Shown here in pieces: positions 44,607-53,003 of a DNA stretch of 61,632 nucleotides. Below the pieces are notes generated by a model that was not told the origin of the DNA, made no database searches, and saw only the letters and a program-made list of their open reading frames with translations. Origin of the DNA: Streptomyces albiflavescens (lineage in GTDB: Bacteria > Actinomycetota > Actinomycetes > Streptomycetales > Streptomycetaceae); the NCBI RefSeq assembly GCF_014645835.1, contig NZ_BMMM01000032.1:32936-94567 (forward strand), read 5' to 3'. How positions within the stretch are numbered: position 1 is the first letter of the stretch; every line of letters begins with the position of its first letter. A program made the position numbers and the translations under genes.

Positions 44607-45330
44607 GTGGCCGAGCCTGTGCGGGTGCGCAGACTGACCGACCAGGAGGGGCAAAAACTGCAGCAGATCGTGCGCCGGGGCAGTACCAGTTCGGTGCGCT
44701 ACCGGCGAGCGATGATGCTGCTGGCGTCCGCCGGCGGAAACCGGGTGCCGGTGATCGCCCAACTGGTCCAGGCCGACGAGGACACGGTGCGGGATGTGAT
44801 CCACCGGTTCAACGAGATCGGCCTGGCCTGCCTGGACCCTCAATGGGCGGGAGGCCGTCCCCGCCTGCTCAGCGATGACGACGAGGACTTCGTCATCCAG
44901 ACGGCCACCACCCGCCCCACCAAGCTCGGCCAGCCCTTCACCCGCTGGTCGATCCGCAAACTCGCCGCCTATCTGCGCCGCGTGCACGGCCGCGTCATCC
45001 GCATCGGCCGTGCTTACGGTGTCTGCTGCTGCGCCGCGGCGTCACCTTCCAGCGCACCAAGACATGGAAGGAGTCGCCCGACCCCGAGCGCGATACCAAG
45101 CTCGACCGCATCGAGCAGGTGCTGGACCGCTTCCCGGACCGGGTCTTCGCCTTCGACGAGTTCGAGCCCCTGGGGATCCGACCCACCCCGGGCTTCTGCT
45201 GGGCCGAGCAGAGCAAGCCCAACCGACTGCCGGCGACCTACCGCCGCACCCACGGTGTCACCTACTTCCATGGCTGCTAATCCGTCGGCGACGATCGGCT
45301 GTGGGGCGTCAACTGCCGCCGTAAGCGTTG
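44607..45330 (+). pseudogene. IS630-family transposase, frameshift plus stop
   Basis: VRVRRLTDQEGQKLQQIVRR, YRRAMMLLASAGGNRVPVIA and FTRWSIRKLAAYLRRVHGRV form the N-terminal HTH half. Near 45030 the frame shifts to LLRRGVTFQRTKTWKESPDP and FAFDEFEPLGIRPTPG (first catalytic Asp region). A TAA then replaces the expected Tyr after FHGC, with SVGDDRLWGVN beyond it. The rest of the DDE domain is missing. Confidence 0.87.
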
Positions 45331-45559
45331 CGGCAGGGCGGCGCTGACTACACCCGCGGCGTGGGCGCTCGTCCTCGCGTCTGCCACACTCCGGTGGTGC
45401 GCGGCGCGTGGCTGCGGGAACGCGCCCGGCTGGGCCAAGGAGTCGAGGCCCACCGGCTGAGTTGGCCTGTGAGGACGACTCAGGGTCGTCCTGGCCGAAC
45501 TGCTGACGCCGGCGCTGAAAGCACCACCCTGAAACCGGCGGCCTGACATCGATAGTCGC

Positions 45560-45742
45560 TCCCCGGTTTTCGAGGGGGAGACGCGGTCACGCTTGATCGT
45601 CTTGATTCTGTTGACGTGGCCTTCGACGACGCCGGAGCTGTAGGACAGGGTGAGAGCGGCGGTGACGGCCGGGAAGTCCTGGCGGACGGAGTCCGCGAAG
45701 ATGCCGATGGCCTCGGGGCCGCTCAGGTTCATGGTGGGGCAA
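45560..45742 (-). pseudogene. C-terminal scrap of an ISL3-type transposase
   Basis: PEAIGIFADSVRQDFPAVTA, LTLSYSSGVVEGHVNRIK and TIKRDRVSPSKTG match the conserved end of ISL3-family transposases. The sequence is truncated on both sides. Confidence 0.75.
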
Positions 45743-46023
45743 GAGGACGTCCTCAAGCGTCTCCACTCGCATGACGGAGGGATTCCCTGGTGGAACGGTC
45801 CTGCAGTCCGGGCGCTACCGGCCCCGGCTCTCTGTGGTCGTCACAATTGGCCAGGCCGGGCGTCGAAGTCGAAGTCCCGCAACGCAACCGACTCGGCCTG
45901 GCAGAAGCCGTGAGCCTGCAGAGTAGGAGCCGCCTGCGGCGACGACCATGGCATCTGCCGTGCGACGGCACGCGCCCGGAGGTGTGAGAACCGAGGACCT
46001 GGTCGCCGGATGGAGGCCAATGG
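45743..46023. other. Gap, no gene recognised
   Basis: No gene seen between the ISL3 scrap and the membrane protein. Confidence 0.5.
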
Positions 46024-47634
46024 CTACCACCCGATGGGGGGCCTCGACGTGGCCACGGGCAACGGAGCTGAGGTGGCTCGCACGGCGGCTGTCCGGTCGA
46101 TCGCACCGGCGAGTATGTCGATCGCTGCCTGGACTCCGAGGCCCCACAGTCCCAGCGTCACATAGTCGACGACGCCGCCGAACGTCTTGCCGAAGTAGAG
46201 CGTCGCCAGGCCCGCCCAGATCGCTCCGGATGCCAGGATGAGGATGATCAGGGCGTCACCGAACTGTCCGAACCTGGGGCGCGTCCATAGCGGCCTGGTG
46301 AACGGCGACAAAGTTGTCAGGAACTGGGGGAGCGGTGCGCCAGCCTCCCCGCCAAGTTGTGGTCCACCGTAGAGACCGCCAGCGTCGGGGAGCAGCTGTC
46401 GCTCGGCCTCCTTCGGGAGGCTCACCTCGTCCATCTTGGCGGCGGCAGCATCGAGCAGCGCAGCGATGCCATCCGGCAGGATCTCGCGGAAGTCCTTCCG
46501 CCGCCACAGTTGATTCACGGCGCTTGAAAACGAGAGCCAGAAACTGTCCAACGGTGAGAACCCAGCGGTGGGAGCGAACCCCGTCTGTGCTTGCGAATGC
46601 TGCTCGCTCTCCAGCTCACGATATTGCTGACTCAGTTGCATAGCTCGCTCGTTGAGCTCCCACCATCGGCTTGCCACATTCTGCGCGGCGAAGATGTCGT
46701 CGGCCCGGGTCTTCAGGTCGTCCGCCTCGATCTCCTTGCCGGCGAGGATGCTGGCAAGGCTGTCCAGGAACGCAGGCTGCCGGCCAAGGGCCGGATGCGG
46801 ACTTGGGATGCTGTCACTGTTCAACCGTTCCAGGTCCTGCCGTACGGAACGCAGGGCCTCAGGCACGCTCCGCCAGGCGTCGATCGCGCCGACGACGTTA
46901 TTGATCTCTTGCTTCACGCCCACGTAGTCAGGCGCTGTCTCGGCCAGCGACAGAGGGTGGGCGGTCGCCACCCCGATAACCCGGCCTCGCAGCGCGGTGA
47001 GCCTGCTGTGCACGCTGGTGCCGATCCGGTAGGGCGGTTCCGCGCCTGCTTTGGGAAGTGCCTGGGTGACTGAGTCGAGTTCATTGCGTGCCCGGGCAAG
47101 TTCGTGCAGGCATGCGCGGAGGGTGCTGCGCACCCCCCATCTGCGGATCATGAGGCTCGTCAGCACTCCCACGGTGACGACGACAGTCGGCCACAGCCAC
47201 GCATCGGAGTGACGTACCGTCAGCTTGACCTTACCCCCGGGTTTCGAAGAGAGGTCCACGGAGCCGGTGTAGCTTCCGACGGTATCCAGCGAGGTGATGC
47301 GCAGCACGACCGCAGCGGTGCCGGTGCAAGGTTCCGCCTCGACCTCAGCTGTATCCCTCCCTGTCGAAACGTACGTTGACGCGTCCATCAGCTGTGTCCC
47401 AACAGGGCAGGTCTCGTTCAGTGGAATCGTCGCGTGGGCGGTGTCCCCCGTCTGCCACGGAAGCCACCGCCAACTTCGAACGTCCCAGCTGGTGGCCTGG
47501 GGGAGAGGCATTGCGTCGGAGGTGGCGTGCACCAAAGCGTGGGCATGCCCGTTGCCGCTGATCGCGAGCAGAACGGCCACGATGGCGCTGAGGAAAAGAG
47601 CCCGGGACCGCACGGACAACGAGATGCGGCTCAT
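46024..47634 (-). CDS. Membrane protein of unknown function
   Basis: A 536-residue protein: an N-terminal signal or anchor (ALFLSAIVAVLLAISGNGHA), an extracytoplasmic domain with two Cys (NETCPVGTQL, EAEPCTGTAAV), a membrane helix at about 160-180 (WLWPTVVVTVGVLTSLMI), a long helical cytoplasmic region with predicted coiled coil (KTRADDIFAAQNVASRWWEL), and two C-terminal helices (DALIILILASGAIWAGLATL and YVTLGLWGLGVQAAIDILAG). ATG 47634 is chosen for the signal. No family recognised. Divergent from the protease-nuclease fusion. Confidence 0.75.
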   Translation of the reverse strand: MSRISLSVRSRALFLSAIVAVLLAISGNGHAHALVHATSDAMPLPQATSWDVRSWRWLPWQTGDTAHATIPLNETCPVGTQLMDASTYVSTGRDTAEVEAEPCTGTAAVVLRITSLDTVGSYTGSVDLSSKPGGKVKLTVRHSDAWLWPTVVVTVGVLTSLMIRRWGVRSTLRACLHELARARNELDSVTQALPKAGAEPPYRIGTSVHSRLTALRGRVIGVATAHPLSLAETAPDYVGVKQEINNVVGAIDAWRSVPEALRSVRQDLERLNSDSIPSPHPALGRQPAFLDSLASILAGKEIEADDLKTRADDIFAAQNVASRWWELNERAMQLSQQYRELESEQHSQAQTGFAPTAGFSPLDSFWLSFSSAVNQLWRRKDFREILPDGIAALLDAAAAKMDEVSLPKEAERQLLPDAGGLYGGPQLGGEAGAPLPQFLTTLSPFTRPLWTRPRFGQFGDALIILILASGAIWAGLATLYFGKTFGGVVDYVTLGLWGLGVQAAIDILAGAIDRTAAVRATSAPLPVATSRPPIGW

Positions 47635-48023
47635 GTCCGCCGATGCTGTCACTGTCGGTGCGTACGTGACTACCTGAACTCCCCTGAACGGAGTCGGGCG
47701 AGCCGCCGTCAGCGCAGGACTGCATCCCCGGGCGACCGCTAGAGGCGCCGCATCGGCCACCGCCGCGGGGTCATGGCCGAGTGTCGGCAGCGACTGAATG
47801 TCATCAGCCGCTGCGCTCCCGTGTCCGTCGCCGTGCTGCCTGGCCTTTGCCAGTCGCGTAGGTCGACCCTGTTGGGTCATTACCCCGGGGCATATGTCGG
47901 ATATATCTGTTTCGGTGAATGCCGACCGGCGGCAGCTCGACCGGCCATCGCACCCGTTCTGACGGGGCCGCGGTGCACGCCACGCGTGCCGTCTCTCCTC
48001 TCCGGGAAAGGACGTCCCGTTTC
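47635..48023. promoter_or_regulatory. Divergent promoter region of membrane protein and protease-nuclease
   Basis: A 389-bp gap. An AT-rich patch near 47890-47915 (CATATGTCGGATATATCTG) may hold a promoter. AAAGGA at about 48007-48012 is the ribosome-binding site for ATG 48024. Confidence 0.45.
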
Positions 48024-49898
48024 ATGGCCACCAACAACAGGAAGAAGGCGGCTTCCGCGCCCAGGAAGTCAGCCTCTGCGCAGGACAAGCTGATCGACTC
48101 GCTGGGGCAGTACATCCGCACGCGGGGCCCAGACCTGCTCAAGGATCCGAACGTGTCGTCCGTCGGCATCGGCCACAAGGTCAAGAACGGCACGCGGGGC
48201 AAGCAGGTCGTGCTGCAGTTCACGGTCAAGAGCAAGGCCGAGCCGGAGGCGCTGGAGGCGCTGGGCACGACCCGGATCCCGGAGACCATCACCGTGGACG
48301 GCGTCGAGGTGCCCACTGACGTCATTGAGCGCAGCTATACGGCGCACTTCCGGATGGTGGCTGAGGTTGAGAAGCCGCAGCGCAAGACCCGCCTGGACCC
48401 GATCGTCCCCGGAGCGAGCGTCGGAGGCGTGACCGTCACGGCCGGCACGATCGGTTGCATCGTGTTCGACAAGGCCGACGGCACCCCGTATGTGCTCAGC
48501 AACTGGCATGTGCTGCAGGGCCCGGACGGCCGGCTGGGTGAGGAGGTCGTCCAGCCCGGCCGGTTCGACGACAATCGCATCTCCCGCAACCACCTCGGCG
48601 TCCTGAAGCGGTCCCACCTCGGCCCGGCCGGTGACTGCGCGGTGGCGACCATCGAAGAGGGCCGTACGTTCGACCAGACGATCTTCGAACTCGGTGTGGT
48701 GCCACAAGAGTTGGGCGAGCCGGATCTCGGCGACAAGGTGATCAAGAGCGGACGCACCACAAGTGTTACCCACGGGGTGGTCCGCCGCATCCACACCCTG
48801 GCCAAGATCGACTATGAGGGTGATGTCGGCGAGAAGACCATCGGCTGCTTCGAGATCGGCCCCGACGCCGACCACCCGGCCGCGGACGGGGAGATCAGCA
48901 GCGGCGGCGACTCCGGCGCGGTGTGGCTGTTCAAGCAGAACGGCAAGCCGGGCAAGGTCATTGCCGGGCTTCACTTCGGCGGGGAAAGCACAGGCGACCC
49001 TGACGAACACGCGCTGGCCTGCCTGTCGAGATCGGTCTTCGAAAAACTCGAGATCAGCCTGCAACAGCCCTCCCCCGAAGAGGTACAGCCCCTGCAGGGC
49101 TACAACCCGGACTTCCTCGGCAAGCAGATCGACATCCCCCAGCTCACCGCCACGATCAGCGGCGACGCCGTGCGCCTGGACGGCTCGGAGGTCATCCCCT
49201 ACACACACTTCTCCCTGACACTCAGCAAGAAGCGCCGCTTCCCCTTCTGGGTGGGCTGGAACATCGACGGCGGCACCCTCAAACGGCTCAGCCGCTCCGG
49301 CATCCCCTTCACCAAGGACCCGCGACTCCCCGCGAACACCCAGGTGGGCAACGAACTCTATGAGGCCAACCGGCTCGACCGCGGCCACATCGCACGCCGC
49401 GCCGACCTGCTGTGGGGCAGCCTCCCAGAAGCCCAGAAGGCCAACACGGACTCGTTCTTCTACACCAACATCACCCCGCAGATGGACGACTTCAACCAAA
49501 GCGCCAAGAACGGCCTGTGGGGCCAGTTGGAGGACGCTGTCTTCGCCGACGTCGACGTCGACGACCTCAAAGTCAGCGTCTTCGGCGGACCGGTCTTCCA
49601 GGACGACGACCACGCCTTCCGGGGCGTGAAGATCCCCCGCGAGTTCTACAAGGTCATCGCCTTCCTCGAGCGAGGCGAACTGAAAGCCAAGGCGTTCTTG
49701 CTCACGCAGAGCCTGGACCAGCTCGAGACCCTCGACCTCGACGAGTTCCGCGTCTTCCAGGTCACCCTCGACGAGATCGAGGCCCGCGCCCACATCCGCT
49801 TCCCCACCACCCTCCACAAGGGCGACCAGCTGCTCGTGCCCGAAGCAGTAGCCGACCGAACACCGCTGGAAAAACTGACCGACATCAACTGGGACTGA
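48024..49898 (+). CDS. NAL1-like trypsin-fold protease fused to NUC endonuclease
   Basis: Residues about 20-110 (DPNVSSVGIGHKVKNG, PTDVIERSY) resemble the start of NAL1-type serine proteases. A trypsin-like fold follows with His162 (SNWHVL), Asp204 (AGDCAVA) and Ser297 (SGGDSGAVW). Residues about 385-610 are a DNA/RNA non-specific endonuclease with DRGH (His455) and NITPQ...FNQSAKNGLWGQLE. No signal peptide is visible, so it is probably cytoplasmic. A protease controlling a toxic nuclease, as in defence effectors, is an inference. Divergent from an unknown membrane protein. Confidence 0.87.
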   Translation: MATNNRKKAASAPRKSASAQDKLIDSLGQYIRTRGPDLLKDPNVSSVGIGHKVKNGTRGKQVVLQFTVKSKAEPEALEALGTTRIPETITVDGVEVPTDVIERSYTAHFRMVAEVEKPQRKTRLDPIVPGASVGGVTVTAGTIGCIVFDKADGTPYVLSNWHVLQGPDGRLGEEVVQPGRFDDNRISRNHLGVLKRSHLGPAGDCAVATIEEGRTFDQTIFELGVVPQELGEPDLGDKVIKSGRTTSVTHGVVRRIHTLAKIDYEGDVGEKTIGCFEIGPDADHPAADGEISSGGDSGAVWLFKQNGKPGKVIAGLHFGGESTGDPDEHALACLSRSVFEKLEISLQQPSPEEVQPLQGYNPDFLGKQIDIPQLTATISGDAVRLDGSEVIPYTHFSLTLSKKRRFPFWVGWNIDGGTLKRLSRSGIPFTKDPRLPANTQVGNELYEANRLDRGHIARRADLLWGSLPEAQKANTDSFFYTNITPQMDDFNQSAKNGLWGQLEDAVFADVDVDDLKVSVFGGPVFQDDDHAFRGVKIPREFYKVIAFLERGELKAKAFLLTQSLDQLETLDLDEFRVFQVTLDEIEARAHIRFPTTLHKGDQLLVPEAVADRTPLEKLTDINWD

Positions 49899-50693
49899 TC
49901 TCCCACACCCTGTCGGCAACACCTGTCGAGCAGCTCAGGCAGGCCCCGTCATGCACCAGGGGGCCTGCCAAGTCACTGGGCTGGCGCAAGTGCGGCGGTG
50001 GGTAGGTGCTAGGGAGTCTCTTTCGGATCACATGGAAATGGCTTCACGGCCGCCAGCCCCGCGGTGCGCCATCTCGTGCAGCGGGGAGCAGGTTCGTGTC
50101 AGTGACCGCGGTGAAACGGGCGTCGGTGGTCTCGCGGTGGTCGTGCTGGCGGCGGGCGCGCTGAGGATTTCGACCAGGGCGTCCGCGACGGTCTGCAGGA
50201 GGTGACGGCCGCGGCCGAAAGGTGGAGCGAGGGGCCCGGCCGTCACCAACCGGAAGCGAAAGCGGACGACCAGTACGCCCAAGACCGTTCGGGGCGTGCC
50301 AGTGCACGGGCTCGCTCCCGCTCACTGCCCAGGAACGGTCGGGCAACGTACTTCTGCAGGCACTGAAGCGCGTCCCGTAGCTCGATGTGTGGGCATGGCA
50401 CTTCCCCGAGCCGGACGATGGCGGACAGGTCGGCGAAGTCGAGACGGGATGTTGGTACTCAGCGCTCACTTTCACTTCGGAATGGGGCACGGACCCCACG
50501 ACGAGTCAACGCCGTGGAGTCCGCTTGCGATGCGGTGGTAGATCAGTTGTAGGGGCTGTCGTCACCGCCGCCAGGCATGGTGCCCTCCAGCAGCTGCTCG
50601 ACGTCTTCGACCACCAGGACACCGGTCGAGTGTCACCCGGGCAGCCCGCCGCCGGCTGCAGGTCGCCCCGGGACTCGGGACACTGGGTGCGAC
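49899..50693. other. Long gap, no gene recognised
   Basis: About 800 bp with only overlapping short frames; none has recognisable motifs. It may be decayed sequence. Confidence 0.5.
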
Positions 50694-52338
50694 ATGGGCA
50701 AGCTCGGGGAATTGACGTCACGCCAGCGCGTGGCCATGGCCGCCACAGTGAGCGCGAGTGCCCTGCTCTTCTCCAGCCTGACCGGCGTCGTCGTGGCTCT
50801 CCCGGCGATCCAGCGCGATTTCGGCATCGACAGCTCAACGCTGCACTGGGTGATCGTCGCGGCGCTGCTGCCACTGTGCGCCGTCGCCGTGGTGAGCGGC
50901 CGGATGGGCGATGTGCTGGGGCGGCGCCGGGTGTTCCTGCTGGGCATGCTCTGCTTCGGGGTGGGCTCGGCGCTGTGCGCGACAGCCCCGGACGGATACT
51001 TTCTGGTGGCTGCCCGCGCCGTACAGGGCCTGGGTGTTGCGTTGGCTGTGCCGCTCGCCCTGGCGAATCTCACGGCCGTCCTGCCTGAGCACAGGCGTGG
51101 CTGGGCGATTGGTGTGCAGACCGCCGTCACCACCTTCTTCGGCATCGGGTTGCCGCTCGCGATCGCCCTGCTGGTGGAGTTCGGGAGCCGGCGGTGGGCC
51201 TTCGCCGCCACCGTACCTGCCACCCTCCTCGTGGTCGTCCTGGCTTCCCGGTACCTTGACGAGACCCGCGGGCCCGCCGGGGCATCGATGGATGTGGCGG
51301 GCTGCGTCCTCATGGGCGGCGGGCTCACCCTGGTGGTCTTCGCCTGCGAACGGTCGTCGGACTGGGGCTTCGCCGAGCTTCGCACCCTGCTCCCGCTGGC
51401 CGCGGGCCTCGCCCTGCTCGCCGCCTTCGTCCGGGTGGAGCTCCGGGCCCCCGACCCGCTGCTCGACCTGAGGCCGCTGCGTCGCCCCGATGGTCCCCCT
51501 GGCTGCCCTGGCCCTGGCCCAGTGCGCATCGCTCAGCCTGATCGTCTATGTGACGTTGTATCTGCAGCATGTGCTCGACCTGGGGGCCCTGCGGACGGGG
51601 CTGCTGCTCCTCGTCACCAGCCTGGGCACCGTCGCCCTCTCGCCGGTCGTCGGGCGTCTGACCGACCGCGGCTACGGCAGATGGCTGATCGTCACCGGCC
51701 TGGCGGTGATGGGCCTGAGCCTGCTGTGGCTCACCTACGGTGTGACCCACCGCCACGGCGCCCTGCTCGTCCCCGCGCTGCTGGTCCTGGGCCTCGCGAC
51801 GCCCCTGATCTACCCCTCGGCGACCGCGCTCATCATGGTCGCCGTGTCCGAATCCGCACGGGGTGTCGGGGCGAGTCTGTCGGTCCAGAGCCGGCAGATC
51901 GGCGCGACGCTGGGCCTCGCGCTGATGAACGCGCTGTTCACGACCGTCGAATGGGGGGAACGGAACAGCCTGCTGGAGGGCTCCGGCGCCCCCTTCACCC
52001 CGGAGGAACAAGGCGCCTTCGACGATGCCCTCTCACAGGAGCGGGAGCGCAGCGACCTGCTCGCCCGGCTGCCGGGCAGTTCGCGAAGCCGGGTCCGTGA
52101 CGCCGCAGACCACGCCTTCGTCAGGGCGGTCGAGGTCAGCTTCCTGGTGCTGGGCGGGCTCGTCCTGCTCGCAGCGGTGCTCGCGTGCGCCGTCCTCCTC
52201 AGCCGGCCCCGGTCCGTTGCCCGGCCGGCCGGGAGACCGCAGGCGACTCGCTCTTCCATGCGAGCAGAGCGCGCCAGCCGTAGCGCAGGGCCAGCAGTCG
52301 GAGCGCGAAGGTGGCCAGCATGGCGGCGCCGGCGCTAA
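50694..52338 (+). pseudogene. Frameshifted DHA2-type MFS exporter
   Basis: Helices 1-8 read in one frame from MGKLGELTSRQRVAMAATVS with motif A GRMGDVLGRRRVF. At about 51490 (RRP then GATGGTC) the frame changes to MVPLAALALAQCASLSLIVY and continues through helices 9-14 to 52338. Both halves are well kept, so the lesion is recent or a sequence error. Family members export drugs or metabolites. The last about 40 residues run into unrelated sequence. Confidence 0.85.
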
Positions 52339-52440
52339 TCGGGCCCAGCAGCCCGAGCTGGAGCAGCACGGCCACGGCGTCGGCCCCGAGTACCGAAGGC
52401 AGCGCGTACATCTCGCGGTCGCGGCGGCGGCCAAGCGCGA
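52199..52440 (-). pseudogene. C-terminal relic of a TRIC/YicG-type channel
   Basis: RRRDREMYALPSVLGADAVA, LGLLGPISAGAAMLATFALR and LLALRYGWRA match the last helices of UPF0126/TRIC cation-channel proteins. The N-terminal half is missing. It overlaps antisense to the end of the exporter pseudogene. Confidence 0.75.
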
Positions 52441-52459
52441 CAGCGCCGATGCAGAGCGC

Positions 52460-52890
52460 CTCGACCGGGCCGTGCACCACCTGGCCCTGCAGGCCAGCGC
52501 GGGCACCGGCAAGACCACCACCCTGGCCCGGCTCGCCCACGTCACCCAGCGCCGTGGCCGCTACCTCGCCTACAACTGGGCCATCGCCCAGGACGCGCGC
52601 TCCCGCTTCCCACCCACTGTCAGCTGCCACATCGGCGAACGCGACCTCTCCCAAAAGGCCCTCTCCAACGTCACCTTGCGCACCGCGGCCCACTTCTGCC
52701 ACACCGCCGAACCCACCATCACCCGCCACCACGTCCCACGCCTGCGCGGCCTCGAGGACAAAGACCTGCACGCCAACTCGCCGCACCCATCGTGCCGTTC
52801 GCCCGCAAAGCCTGGGCCGACCTGCAGCACCCAGACGACAGGTTCAACCGCTTCCCGCAGCTGACATTGGTGCGCATCAAGCACGCAAGT
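52460..52890 (+). pseudogene. N-terminal relic of a UvrD-like helicase
   Basis: LALQASAGTGKTTTLARLAH is a helicase P-loop and RYLAYNWAIAQDARSRFPP the following motif; then FARKAWADLQHPD appears after a frame change. The rest of the superfamily-1 helicase is absent. Confidence 0.75.
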
Positions 52891-53003
52891 GATCACTTTT
52901 CGCGGACGATCGGCGACAAGCGGACCCGAAGAGTCACAACCCACGGTGCATCGTGGGAGTGTGAGATCTGCTCAGTTGTGAGGCTCAGATGGGGGAGTGG
53001 GAC

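Noticed and set aside
48069..49922. 617-residue minus-strand frame opposite the protease-nuclease
   Set aside because: Antisense shadow; catalytic motifs are only on the plus strand.
50028..50499. Overlapping frames in the gap before the exporter
   Set aside because: Neither strand gives a recognisable protein; possibly decayed sequence.
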